The notes beneath the pieces are model-generated. The model worked only from the letters and a program-made list of their open reading frames with translations. It was not told the origin of the DNA and did no database searches. Positions 1 through 7,424 of a DNA stretch of 10,062 nucleotides are shown here, piece by piece (position 1 is the stretch's first letter; each line of letters starts with the position of its first letter). The position numbers were made by a program, and so were the translations under genes. Source of the DNA: Asaia bogorensis (GTDB taxonomy: Bacteria; Pseudomonadota; Alphaproteobacteria; Acetobacterales; Acetobacteraceae); contig CAMCHA010000047.1 in the NCBI GenBank assembly GCA_945874515.1, positions 1 through 10,062 of the forward strand, written 5' to 3'.

Positions 1-140
1 AGGCAGGCGGTGGCTTCAAGCGCCATATGCTGTCCGCCAAGCGGTCCAAGATGAAGCGCCAGAACCGCGGTACCTTCGTGCTGGATAAGCAGGATGGTGA
101 TACCGTGAAGCAGTGGCTGCCCTATGGGCTGGACCGGTAA
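1..140 (+). CDS. rpmI: Ribosomal protein L35 (bL35), C-terminal part
   Basis: This is the 3' end of the gene for large-subunit ribosomal protein bL35; the start and about 20 N-terminal residues lie before the window. The open frame runs from base 3 to the TAA at 138-140 and gives 45 residues. The visible part is very basic (FKRHMLSAKRSKMKRQNRGT) and ends in WLPYGLDR, which fits the L35 pattern of a Lys/Arg-rich middle, an RGT turn and a terminal (W/Y)LPY motif. rplT follows 15 bases later, the standard rpmI-rplT order. infC would be expected just upstream, outside the window. The family call relies on sequence style plus gene order. Confidence 0.93.
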   Translation, partial: AGGGFKRHMLSAKRSKMKRQNRGTFVLDKQDGDTVKQWLPYGLDR

Positions 141-155
141 AGGGAGGGACGCAAA

Positions 156-515
156 ATGGCTCGTGTAAAACGCGGCGTTACGAAGCACGCCCGCCACAAG
201 AAGATTCTCAAGCTTTCTGAAGGCTATGTTGGCCGGTCAGGCACCGCCTACCGCCCCGCTTTGGAGCGGGTGGAGAAGGCGCTGCAATATGCCTATCGCG
301 ACCGCCGCAACAAGAAGCGCGACTTCCGCGGCCTTTGGATCCAGCGCATCAACGCTGCTGTCCGTGAACATGGCCTGACCTATTCCCGCTTCATCGCCGG
401 CATCAAGGCGGCGGGGATTGAGATGGACCGCAAGGTGATGGCGGCACTTGCCTTTGACGAACCGGCGGCCTTCGCGGCGCTGGTGGAAAAGGCGAAGGCG
501 GCAGGCGCCGCCTGA
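156..515 (+). CDS. rplT: Ribosomal protein L20 (bL20)
   Basis: bL20 binds 23S rRNA and is needed early in 50S assembly. The 119-residue product has the usual family length. The basic N-terminal tail ([19 protein letters not shown]) is followed by the hallmark blocks [14 protein letters not shown] and [14 protein letters not shown], then the [24 protein letters not shown] globular part, here cited only by its ends (YSRF to MAALA). The ATG is supported by an AGGGAGGG Shine-Dalgarno at 141-148, seven bases upstream. In E. coli and Bacillus, L20 represses its own operon by binding the leader mRNA, but that leader would lie outside this window. Downstream there are 104 bases with two hairpins before pheS, so read-through into pheS may be partial. 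Confidence 0.98.
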   Translation: MARVKRGVTKHARHKKILKLSEGYVGRSGTAYRPALERVEKALQYAYRDRRNKKRDFRGLWIQRINAAVREHGLTYSRFIAGIKAAGIEMDRKVMAALAFDEPAAFAALVEKAKAAGAA

Positions 516-521
516 TTACCG

Positions 522-543
522 CCGCCCCGGATCACCGGGGCGG
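522..543 (+). other. GC-rich hairpin after rplT
   Basis: CCGCCCCGG (522-530) and CCGGGGCGG (535-543) form a perfect 9-bp stem with a 4-base ATCA loop, starting six bases after the rplT stop. No T-run follows (the next bases are AGACCCAGC), so it does not look like a classic intrinsic terminator. It may stabilise the 3' end of the ribosomal protein mRNA, pause RNA polymerase, or be the first element of a two-hairpin leader before pheS. Confidence 0.6.
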
Positions 544-559
544 AGACCCAGCATCACGC

Positions 560-602
560 AAGGGCCGCTTCCTGGTTGCACCTGGGATGCGGCCCTTTGT
601 TC
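560..602 (+). terminator. Terminator or attenuator hairpin before pheS
   Basis: AAGGGCCGC (560-568) pairs perfectly with GCGGCCCTT (589-597). The 20-base interior can fold further: CC-T-GGT around a TGC loop with ACC-T-GG (571-585), so the whole is one long hairpin. It is followed by the T-rich TGTT at 598-601. This is the shape of a rho-independent terminator, with a short tail. It lies only about 20 bases before the pheS start, which suggests conditional read-through. pheST attenuation is known in enterobacteria, but I see no Phe-rich leader peptide here, so that mechanism is not supported. Confidence 0.5.
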
Positions 603-619
603 ATGCAAGGCTAAAAATC

Positions 620-1717
620 ATGAATGATCCAAAGACCATTCTATCCGAGATCAAGCAAGAAGCACAAAAAGCGGTAATCAAGGTTGAAACAAGCGCCAGC
701 GTCGCTGAGCTAGAGACCTTGAGGGTCTCGCTGCTGGGCTCAAAAGGCCAATTCAAACTTTACTTGGCGCAAGTTGGCCGTCAGCCCGCTGAAATTCGAA
801 GTGAGTATGGGCAAACTGCAAACGGCGTCTTTCAGGCTATAACGACGAGCGTCGACTCACGCCGCGTGGTGCTTGAGGAATTGGAACTTGATTCGCGCTT
901 GGCGGCGGAACGCATGGATGTATCGCTGCCGCCACGCCCCTTCGCGCCCGGTACGGCAGCGGAAGGCGGGATTCACCCCATTGCGCGCACCATGGAAGAA
1001 CTGACCACGTTGTTCGGTGCCATGGGCTTCAAAGTGGCGGAAGGCCCCGATATCGAAAGCGATTGGCATAATTTCGGCGCGCTCAATATCCCGGATCATC
1101 ACCCGGCGCGGCAGGATCACGACACTTTCTATGTGCCCGCAGTTGATGGGCGCCGGCCAGTGCTGCGCACGCATACATCGCCGGTGCAAATCCGCACCAT
1201 GCTGACCGAAGCGCCGCCCATTCGCGTGATTGTGCCGGGCCGCACCTATCGCGCGGATCATGATGCGACGCATTCGCCGATGTTTCATCAGGTGGAAGGC
1301 CTGGTGATTGATCGGAATATCCATCTCGGCCATTTGAAGGGCTGCCTGATTGACTTTTTGCGCGCCTTTTTCGGCATTGCCGATTTGCCGGTGCGTTTCC
1401 GCGCTTCCTATTTCCCCTTCACGGAACCTTCCATGGAAGTGGATATCGGCTGGAGCCGCAAAACCGGCGAATTGGGCAAGGGTGGTGATTGGCTGGAGAT
1501 TTTGGGCTCTGGCATGGTGCATCCGAAAGTACTCGCGAATTGCGGCATTGATCCGCGCGAATGGCAGGGCTTCGCCTTTGGCATGGGGGTTGAACGTATC
1601 ACCATGCTGAAACACGGCATTCCCGATCTGCGCCCCTTCTATGAGGCCGATATCCGCTGGCTGCGCCATTACGGCGCCGATCCGCTTTCCCCACCTTCTT
1701 TGGTGGAAGGAGTGTAA
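620..1717 (+). CDS. pheS: Phenylalanyl-tRNA synthetase alpha subunit
   Basis: This is the catalytic alpha subunit of the cytosolic alpha2-beta2 enzyme that charges tRNA-Phe (EC 6.1.1.20). From the ATG at 620 the product has 365 residues. Residues 1-100 form the N-terminal coiled-coil arm that contacts tRNA. The class II core follows: GGIHP at 116-120, EGPDIESDWHNF at 141-152, HTSPVQ at 185-190, motif 2 (GRTYRADHDATHSPMFHQVEG) near 207-227, and motif 3 GMGVER at 321-326. I chose 620 over an in-frame ATG at 587 because 587 lies inside the upstream hairpin and adds no family-like sequence; AAGG at 607-610 is a modest Shine-Dalgarno. Two oddities: bases 620 to about 860 are roughly 49% GC by hand count and the encoded arm is poorly conserved, and a short tail (ADPLSPPSLVEGV) extends beyond the usual C-terminus. 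pheT begins four bases after the stop. Confidence 0.97.
   Translation: MNDPKTILSEIKQEAQKAVIKVETSASVAELETLRVSLLGSKGQFKLYLAQVGRQPAEIRSEYGQTANGVFQAITTSVDSRRVVLEELELDSRLAAERMDVSLPPRPFAPGTAAEGGIHPIARTMEELTTLFGAMGFKVAEGPDIESDWHNFGALNIPDHHPARQDHDTFYVPAVDGRRPVLRTHTSPVQIRTMLTEAPPIRVIVPGRTYRADHDATHSPMFHQVEGLVIDRNIHLGHLKGCLIDFLRAFFGIADLPVRFRASYFPFTEPSMEVDIGWSRKTGELGKGGDWLEILGSGMVHPKVLANCGIDPREWQGFAFGMGVERITMLKHGIPDLRPFYEADIRWLRHYGADPLSPPSLVEGV
1691..1712 (+). promoter_or_regulatory. pheT ribosome binding site in a small hairpin
   Basis: A strong Shine-Dalgarno GGAAGGAG (1705-1712) lies within the last pheS codons, nine bases before the pheT ATG, and decides that start. The preceding bases can pair with it: CCTTC (1694-1698) with GAAGG (1706-1710), or alternatively CCACC (1691-1695) with GGTGG (1702-1706). 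Ribosomes finishing pheS would melt this weak hairpin, which would couple pheT translation to pheS. The pairing is visible; the coupling is inferred. Confidence 0.5.
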
Positions 1718-1721
1718 GGCG

Positions 1722-4193
1722 ATGAAATTCACCTTTTCTTGGCTGAAGGCCCATCTTGATACCCAAGCCTCGCTGGAAGAAATTCTGACCGCGCTCAACA
1801 CCATCGGGCTTGAGGTTGAAGGTGTGGAAGATCGCGGCGCGGCGCTCGCGAATTTCCGCATTGCCCATGTGGTTGAAGCCGAACAACACCCCAATGCGGA
1901 TCGGCTGCGCGCGCTGAAGGTTGATACCGGCGATGGCAAGCTGCTTTCCGTGGTCTGCGGCGCGTCTAATGCGCGCGCGGGCATGAAGGGTGTGGCGGCT
2001 TTGCCTGGCGCCTTCATCCCCGGCACCGGCATTACATTGAAGGCCGGCGAAATTCGTGGCGTGAAATCGGAAGCCATGATGCTCTCCGCCCGCGAAATGG
2101 GCCTGGGCGATGATCATTCCGGCATTGTTGATTTGCCGGCGGAGGCACCGCTGGGCGAGGCCTATGTGCGCTGGGCCGGGCTGGATGACCCGATTATTGA
2201 AATCAGCGTCACACCCAATCGCGGCGATGCGCTTTCCGTCCACGGCGTAGCGCGGGATTTGGCGGCGGCTGGGCTTGGGCGCTTGAAGCCCCTGCCTGAA
2301 CCCGCGATCAAGCCTGCCTATCCTTCGCCGCTGGTTTGGGAAATCGCTGATCCGCGCGCCTGCGATTATGTGCTGGGCCGCGCCATTCGTGGCGTGAAGA
2401 ACGGACCTTCGCCGAAATGGTTGCAGGATTGGCTGGTGGCGATTGGCCAGCGTCCAATCAATGCGCTGGTGGATGTGACCAATCTATTCACCTATGGCCT
2501 TGGCCGCCCCTTGCATGTTTTCGACGCCGCAAAGGTGAAGGGCAAAACGCTCACCATGCGCATGGCGCGCGAAGGCGAAAGCCTTTTGGCGCTGAATGGC
2601 AAGACTTATGAATTGACCTCGGAAGATGGCATCATCGCCGATGAAGCCGGGCCGGAAGCGCTTGGCGGCATCATCGGTGGTGAGGCACCGGGCTGTGATG
2701 AAGCCACCACCGAATGTTTCATCGAATGTGCGATTTTCGATCCCGTGCGCATTGCGCTTTCCGGCCGACGCCATGAGGTGCGCACCGATGCACGCGCGCG
2801 GTTCGAGCGTGGCGTGGATCAGGCTTTGCCGCGCTTGGCACTTGATCTCGCGACGCAAGCGATGATGGACATTTGCGGTGGTGAGGCCAGCGAAGTGGTC
2901 GGCGCCGGGCCGGAACCCGCCTGGCAGCGCACCGCGAGCCTCCGCTTTGAACGCCTGGCGAGTTATGGCGGCGATGATGTGGCGCCGGATAGGGCCGTGG
3001 AAATTTTGCAAAGCCTGGGCTTCACCGTGGCCGCGCGGGATGCGGCGCGCGTGACGGTCAATGTGCCAAGCTGGCGCAATGATGTGGCGGGCAAGGGCGC
3101 CTTGGCACAGGCGCCTGAATTGTCACCTGAACGCGCCCAGGCGGCGGCTGAGGGTTGCGCCGAAATTGAACCCGAATGCGATTTGCTTGAAGAAGTGCTG
3201 CGCATTCGCGGCTTGAATACCATCACGCCCGTATCACTGCCCGTCAGTGGCATTATCCCGCCACCCGCCTTTACGGCGAAGCAGGCCCGGGCATCTTTGG
3301 CGCGGCGCGTGCTAGCAGCGCGCGGCATGCAGGAAGCGGTGACCTTCGCCTTCATGGAATCCAAAACCGCAGCACTGTTTGGTGAAACGCCGGCAGCGCT
3401 GCGCCTGGAAAACCCCATCGCGGAAGATCTGGACCAGATGCGGCCTACGCCGGTGGCATCGCTTCTGCTGGCGGCCGGGCGCAATGCGGCGCGTGGTTTT
3501 GCCGATGTGACGCTGTGTGAAATCGGCGCCGCCTATCGTGATGTGACCCCAGCAGGCCAAATGGCGGTCGCTGCCGGGGTGCGCCATGGCGCCACGCCGC
3601 GCCATTGGGCAGAAGCCGCGCGTGGTGTTGATGCCTTGGATGCCAAAGGTGACGCCATGGCCGTGCTGGCCGCGCTTGGCGTGCCGGCGGCTGCGCTTTC
3701 CGTCACCGCCGATGCGCCAGGCTTTTACCATCCGGGCCGGTCTGGGTTGGTGCGCCAAGGTCCCAAGACGGTTCTGGCGAGCTTTGGCGAAGTGCATCCG
3801 CGCGTTTTGGCCGCGCTTGACCTGCCCGGCCCTGCTGTGGCGTTTGAGGTATTTCTGGATGCCATCCCGGAACCCAAGCGCCGCAAGAAGGGCGCGCCCG
3901 ATCTGCCTTCCTTCCAGCCATTGCGTCGAGACTTCGCCTTTCTGGTGGATGAAGGCGTCGCGGCAGAAGCACTGCTGCGCGCCGCGCGCGGGGCGGAACG
4001 CACACTCATCACCGATGTCGCGCTGTTTGACCGTTATGCGGGGGATAAGCTGCCGGAAGGCAAGGTGAGCCTTGCCCTCCAAGTGACCATCCAGCCACGT
4101 GAGGCAACGCTCACCGACTCGCAAATCGAAGCCGTGGCTGAGAAGATTGTCGCGGCGGTCAGTAAAGCGACCGGGGCCGTGCTGCGCGCATGA
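1722..4193 (+). CDS. pheT: Phenylalanyl-tRNA synthetase beta subunit
   Basis: The beta subunit partners PheS, binds tRNA-Phe and hydrolyses mischarged Tyr-tRNA. The 823-residue product is close to the usual 790-810. Order of domains: MKFTFSWLK start, tRNA-binding EMAP-like domain about 44-150, B3/B4 editing domain about 215-393 (with RPINALVDVTN, RPLHVFDAAKV and GGIIGGE), B5 domain about 410-490, synthetase-like core about 510-715, and the anticodon-binding FDX-ACB domain 728-823 (LPSFQPLRRDFAFLVDE at its start). The start at 1722 is preferred over an upstream in-frame ATG at 1641 because of the Shine-Dalgarno at 1705-1712 and the classic N-terminus. Odd: about 27 extra residues (458-484) split the conserved SWRxD...DLxEEV block that carries the predicted Mg2+ ligands D454, D487, E490 and E491. 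The stop overlaps the next gene's start (ATGA). Confidence 0.98.
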   Translation: MKFTFSWLKAHLDTQASLEEILTALNTIGLEVEGVEDRGAALANFRIAHVVEAEQHPNADRLRALKVDTGDGKLLSVVCGASNARAGMKGVAALPGAFIPGTGITLKAGEIRGVKSEAMMLSAREMGLGDDHSGIVDLPAEAPLGEAYVRWAGLDDPIIEISVTPNRGDALSVHGVARDLAAAGLGRLKPLPEPAIKPAYPSPLVWEIADPRACDYVLGRAIRGVKNGPSPKWLQDWLVAIGQRPINALVDVTNLFTYGLGRPLHVFDAAKVKGKTLTMRMAREGESLLALNGKTYELTSEDGIIADEAGPEALGGIIGGEAPGCDEATTECFIECAIFDPVRIALSGRRHEVRTDARARFERGVDQALPRLALDLATQAMMDICGGEASEVVGAGPEPAWQRTASLRFERLASYGGDDVAPDRAVEILQSLGFTVAARDAARVTVNVPSWRNDVAGKGALAQAPELSPERAQAAAEGCAEIEPECDLLEEVLRIRGLNTITPVSLPVSGIIPPPAFTAKQARASLARRVLAARGMQEAVTFAFMESKTAALFGETPAALRLENPIAEDLDQMRPTPVASLLLAAGRNAARGFADVTLCEIGAAYRDVTPAGQMAVAAGVRHGATPRHWAEAARGVDALDAKGDAMAVLAALGVPAAALSVTADAPGFYHPGRSGLVRQGPKTVLASFGEVHPRVLAALDLPGPAVAFEVFLDAIPEPKRRKKGAPDLPSFQPLRRDFAFLVDEGVAAEALLRAARGAERTLITDVALFDRYAGDKLPEGKVSLALQVTIQPREATLTDSQIEAVAEKIVAAVSKATGAVLRA

Positions 4194-5380
4194 ACACCTC
4201 ACCCGCCAGCAAGCGCCGCAATATGGCGCTGTTGGTGGGCGCGCTTGTGCTGACGCTTTCCGTCTGGTTCGCCGGCACCGCTGCCGTGCCGGCGCTGCTG
4301 GCGGAGGGGCTCATTGCGCCAAGCCGCGCCGCCTGGCTGACCGCCTGTGTGCAATTGGGCTTTGTCTTTGGCACTTTGCTGAGTGCGATTTTCTCGCTCG
4401 CCGATCGGTGGCCGGCGCGCTGGCTGTTCTTGGGCTGCGCATGGCTGGCGGCGGTGGCGACGCTGGCGCAAACCCTGGTGGCGCCGGCGGGCGATATGGC
4501 GCTGCTGCTGCGCTTCATTGCGGGCGCTGCCATGGCGGGGGTTTATCCGGTTGGCATGAAGCTCGCCGCTTCCTGGGCGAAGGGTGATTTGGGCCTGCTG
4601 ATCGGGTTGGTGGTTGGCGCGGTGACGCTCGGGTCAGCGCTACCCCATGTGCTGCCGTCTTTGGTTGGCGCCTTGGATTGGCGCGCGGCCTATGCCGGGG
4701 CAGGGGTGCTGGCGGGGCTTGGCGGCTTGCTGATCCTGGGGTTTAAGCCGGGGCCTTTGCTCGGCGCCCGGCCACCCTTTCGGCCAGCGCAGATGCTGGA
4801 AGCCTGGCGCAATAAGGGGCTCCGCTTGGCCAATCTGGGTTATCTTGGCCATATGTGGGAACTCTATGCCATGTGGGCCTGGATTGGTGTGTTCCTGTCG
4901 GCGGTGCTGGAAAGCCCTGCGATTGGCCCCTGGGTTTTCGCCGTGGTCGCCGCCGGCGCCTTGGGCTGCATCCTGGCGGGGCTTGCTGCGGATCGCTGGA
5001 ATCGCGCCAAGGTGGCCGGCGCCTGCATGCTGGCTTCGGGCGCCTGCGCCCTGCTGATTGGCCCCGCGAGCGCCTGGCCGCTGCTAGCGTTGGTTATTGC
5101 TTTCATCTGGGGCCTGACCGTGGTGGCCGATTCCGCGCAGTTTTCCGCCTGCATCGTCAGCCTTTCGCCGCCCGATTACGTCGGCACCATGCTGACGGTG
5201 CAGACCGCGCTTGGCTTTTTACTGACGGCGGGGACGATCTGGGCCTTGCCGCGGGCCATGGAAATGCTGGGGATGTCCGCGGGTTTTGCGCTGCTGGGCA
5301 TCGGGCCGCTGCTGGGCGCTGTTGCAATGTGGCGCCTAGCGCCCCTGTTGCCGCGAACAGGCGCAGCAAAAGGGCGCTAG
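4190..5380 (+). CDS. MFS transporter, substrate unknown
   Basis: This is an integral inner-membrane protein of the major facilitator superfamily, 396 residues, the normal size for a 12-helix member. Hydrophobic segments run along the whole length, beginning at about residues 13-37 (ALLVGALVLTLSVWFAGTAA) and 53-71. The loop after helix 2 reads SLADRWPARW (70-79), an MFS motif A-like D-R-x-x-R pattern, and a comparable LAADRWNRAK appears in the second half between helices 8 and 9, as expected from the internal duplication of the fold. There is no signal peptide beyond the first helix. The ATG overlaps the pheT TGA, so translation is probably coupled to pheT. I cannot assign a substrate; aromatic amino acids or analogues are only a guess from position. 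The closest known groups by look are small solute/proton antiporters or CynX-like permeases, unverified. Confidence 0.88.
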   Translation: MNTSPASKRRNMALLVGALVLTLSVWFAGTAAVPALLAEGLIAPSRAAWLTACVQLGFVFGTLLSAIFSLADRWPARWLFLGCAWLAAVATLAQTLVAPAGDMALLLRFIAGAAMAGVYPVGMKLAASWAKGDLGLLIGLVVGAVTLGSALPHVLPSLVGALDWRAAYAGAGVLAGLGGLLILGFKPGPLLGARPPFRPAQMLEAWRNKGLRLANLGYLGHMWELYAMWAWIGVFLSAVLESPAIGPWVFAVVAAGALGCILAGLAADRWNRAKVAGACMLASGACALLIGPASAWPLLALVIAFIWGLTVVADSAQFSACIVSLSPPDYVGTMLTVQTALGFLLTAGTIWALPRAMEMLGMSAGFALLGIGPLLGAVAMWRLAPLLPRTGAAKGR

Positions 5381-5395
5381 GCTGCTGTTTTGGTC

Positions 5396-5439
5396 GCATT
5401 TTCCGAGCCGCCAAGTGAGATCACTTGGCTTGAAAATGC
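5396..5439. repeat. Nested inverted repeat between the MFS gene and lepA
   Basis: Two perfect inverted pairs are nested. The inner stem is GCCAAGTG (5410-5417) with CACTTGGC (5422-5429) around an AGAT loop. The outer stem is GCATTTTC (5396-5403) with GAAAATGC (5432-5439). They are separated by unpaired bases, six on the left and two on the right. It starts 16 bases after the MFS stop. There is no T-run on either side, so it is not a standard terminator. It could be an mRNA 3'-end structure, a processing site or a protein-binding palindrome. Confidence 0.6.
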
Positions 5440-5458
5440 TCCGGCACCCCTGCTAGCC

Positions 5459-5483
5459 CGCCCGCGCTAAGACGGGCGTTTGA
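5459..5483 (+). terminator. Weak terminator-like hairpin upstream of lepA
   Basis: CGCCCG (5459-5464) pairs with CGGGCG (5473-5478) around an eight-base loop and is followed directly by TTTGACTT. The stem is short and the T-tract only three bases, so at best it is a partial terminator for the upstream pheST-MFS transcript. It could equally be chance in GC-rich DNA. Confidence 0.35.
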
Positions 5484-5507
5484 CTTCCGGCCCTGCTGCC
5501 TTATCTC
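5480..5507 (+). promoter_or_regulatory. Possible lepA promoter
   Basis: TTGACT (5480-5485) matches five of six bases of the sigma70 -35 consensus. TATCTC (5502-5507), 16 bases later, is a poor -10 match, three of six. It lies about 50 bases before the lepA ATG and right after the weak hairpin, a sensible place for a promoter. Support is slight. Confidence 0.25.
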
Positions 5508-5557
5508 CGCCTTTGAAAAGGCTGGCGCTACTCCGCGCCTGCACCCCCGGGACCATC

Positions 5558-7363
5558 ATGACTGACACGCCGCTTTCGCTGATCCGCAATTTCTCGATCA
5601 TTGCCCATATTGATCACGGGAAATCCACGCTTGCTGACCGGCTGATCCAGCAGACCGGCGCGCTGACCGCGCGCGAAATGAAGGAACAGGTCCTGGATAA
5701 TATGGAGCTGGAGCGCGAGCGCGGCATAACCATCAAAGCGCAAACGGTTCGCCTGACCTATCCCGCCAAGGATGGCAAAACCTATGTGCTGAACCTGATG
5801 GACACGCCTGGCCATGTGGACTTCGCCTATGAAGTCAGCCGGTCGCTCGCCGCTTGTGAGGGTTCTCTGCTGGTGGTGGATGCTTCCCAGGGTGTGGAGG
5901 CGCAAACACTCGCCAATGTCTATCAGGCGATTGATGCGGGGCATGAGATTGTGCCGGTGCTGAACAAGATCGACCTGCCGGCGGCGGAACCTGATCGCGT
6001 GAAGCAGCAGATTGAAGATGTGATTGGCCTTGATGCATCAGACGCCGTGATGATCAGCGCCAAGACGGGGCTGAATATTGAAGGCGTGCTGGAAGCCATT
6101 GTCACGCGCTTGCCACCGCCCACAGGCGATGCGTCTGCCACCACTAAGGCTTTGCTGGTTGATAGCTGGTATGATGCCTATCTGGGCGTGATCATTCTGG
6201 TGCGCGTGAAGGATGGCCATTTGCGCAAGGGCCAGCGCATTCGCATGATGTCATCCGGGTCCGTCCATACCATTGAACAAGTGGGTATCTTCAACCCAAA
6301 GCTGGAGCCGATGGAAAGCCTCGGCCCGGGTGAAATGGGCTATCTGACGGCTGCGATCAAAACCGTGGCCGATACCAATGTTGGCGATACCATCACCGAT
6401 GATCGCAACCCGGCGACTGAGGCTTTGGCCGGCTTTAAACCCTCCATCCCCGTGGTGTGGTGCGGGCTTTACCCGGTGGATGCTGATGATTTCGAAAAGC
6501 TGCGTGAATCGCTTGGCAGGTTGCGACTAAATGACTCGTCTTTCCATTATGAGACGGAAACTAGCGCCGCGCTTGGCTTTGGTTTTCGCTGCGGCTTCCT
6601 CGGGCTTTTGCATCTGGAAATCGTGCAGGAAAGATTATCGCGCGAATTCGATCTGGATTTGATCGCGACCGCCCCTTCGGTTGTGTACAAAATCCATCAG
6701 ACGAATGGCGAAATGTTCGAATTGCACAATCCCGCCGATATGCCCGATGGCAGCGTGCTGGATCACATCGAAGAACCCTGGATCAAGGCGACGATCATGT
6801 TGCCCGATGATTACCTCGGTTCTGTTTTGGCGCTGTGCAATGAACGCCGCGGGCAGCAGGTGGAACTGACCTATGTCGGCGCCCGCGCCATGCTGGTCTA
6901 TCGGATACCGTTGAATGAAGTGGTGTTCGATTTTTATGATCGCCTGAAGTCAGTATCGCGTGGGTATGCGTCCTTCGATTACCAGATGGATGGCTATGAG
7001 GAAGGCGATCTGGTGAAGATTTCTATCCTGGTGAATAACGAACCGGTGGATGCGCTTTCCTTCATGGCGCATCGCGCCCAGGCGGAACGGCGCGGGCGGC
7101 AGATTTGCGAAAAGCTGAAGGAATTGATCCCGCGCCAATTGTTCAAAATCCCCATCCAGGCAGCTATTGGCGGGCGCGTGATTGCGCGTGAAACCATCTC
7201 GGCGCTCTCCAAGGATGTGACGGCGAAGTGTTATGGCGGCGACATATCCCGCAAGCGCAAGCTTCTGGAAAAGCAGAAGGAAGGCAAAAAGCGCATGCGG
7301 CAATTCGGCAAGGTGGAAATCCCGCAAAGCGCCTTCATCGCCGCGCTTAAGATGGATAATTGA
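5558..7363 (+). CDS. lepA: Elongation factor 4 (LepA) GTPase
   Basis: LepA is a ribosome-associated translational GTPase, linked to back-translocation, ribosome recycling or initiation quality depending on the study. The product has 601 residues, matching the family's ~600. G-domain motifs from the ATG at 5558: G1 AHIDHGKST at 16-24, switch/G2 RGITIK at 55-60, G3 DTPGH at 82-86, G4 NKID at 136-139, and G5 SAK at 167-169. The rest shows domain II, the EF-G III/V-like modules ([18 protein letters not shown]) and the LepA-specific basic C-terminus ([20 protein letters not shown]), which excludes EF-G and BipA. An in-frame TTG at 5480 would add 26 non-family residues and is rejected. The Shine-Dalgarno before 5558 is weak (GGGAC). 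It stands alone between two spacers, probably its own transcription unit. Confidence 0.98.
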   Translation: MTDTPLSLIRNFSIIAHIDHGKSTLADRLIQQTGALTAREMKEQVLDNMELERERGITIKAQTVRLTYPAKDGKTYVLNLMDTPGHVDFAYEVSRSLAACEGSLLVVDASQGVEAQTLANVYQAIDAGHEIVPVLNKIDLPAAEPDRVKQQIEDVIGLDASDAVMISAKTGLNIEGVLEAIVTRLPPPTGDASATTKALLVDSWYDAYLGVIILVRVKDGHLRKGQRIRMMSSGSVHTIEQVGIFNPKLEPMESLGPGEMGYLTAAIKTVADTNVGDTITDDRNPATEALAGFKPSIPVVWCGLYPVDADDFEKLRESLGRLRLNDSSFHYETETSAALGFGFRCGFLGLLHLEIVQERLSREFDLDLIATAPSVVYKIHQTNGEMFELHNPADMPDGSVLDHIEEPWIKATIMLPDDYLGSVLALCNERRGQQVELTYVGARAMLVYRIPLNEVVFDFYDRLKSVSRGYASFDYQMDGYEEGDLVKISILVNNEPVDALSFMAHRAQAERRGRQICEKLKELIPRQLFKIPIQAAIGGRVIARETISALSKDVTAKCYGGDISRKRKLLEKQKEGKKRMRQFGKVEIPQSAFIAALKMDN

Positions 7364-7424
7364 CCGGCGATTAGTCCGCGAAGCTGCTGGGCGGGATGCT
7401 GGTCAGGCTTCCAAAACCAGGAAG

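Noticed and set aside
587..619. Earlier in-frame ATG for pheS
   Set aside because: It falls within the loop and right arm of the hairpin at 560-597, lacks a ribosome binding site, and adds 11 residues with no family likeness.
713..729. GAGACC / GGTCTC inverted repeat inside pheS
   Set aside because: A 6-bp stem with a 5-base loop within coding sequence is easily chance; no regulatory context.
857..2077. Long antisense open frame (406 codons) over pheS and pheT
   Set aside because: It lies wholly opposite two certain genes. Its translation is rich in His, Arg, Ala and Gln with no family motif, as expected from a shadow frame in GC-rich coding DNA.
3312..4202. Antisense open frame of 296 codons over the 3' half of pheT
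   Set aside because: Same shadow pattern; the + strand PheT core and FDX-ACB domain are unambiguous.
4159..4587. Overlapping frames at the pheT-MFS junction, including a + strand frame from 4099
   Set aside because: They conflict with the ATGA overlap of pheT and the MFS gene, both of which have clear family features in their own frames.
5480..5557. TTG start extending LepA by 26 residues
   Set aside because: The added residues do not resemble LepA, and family members begin a few residues before [15 protein letters not shown], which fits the ATG at 5558.
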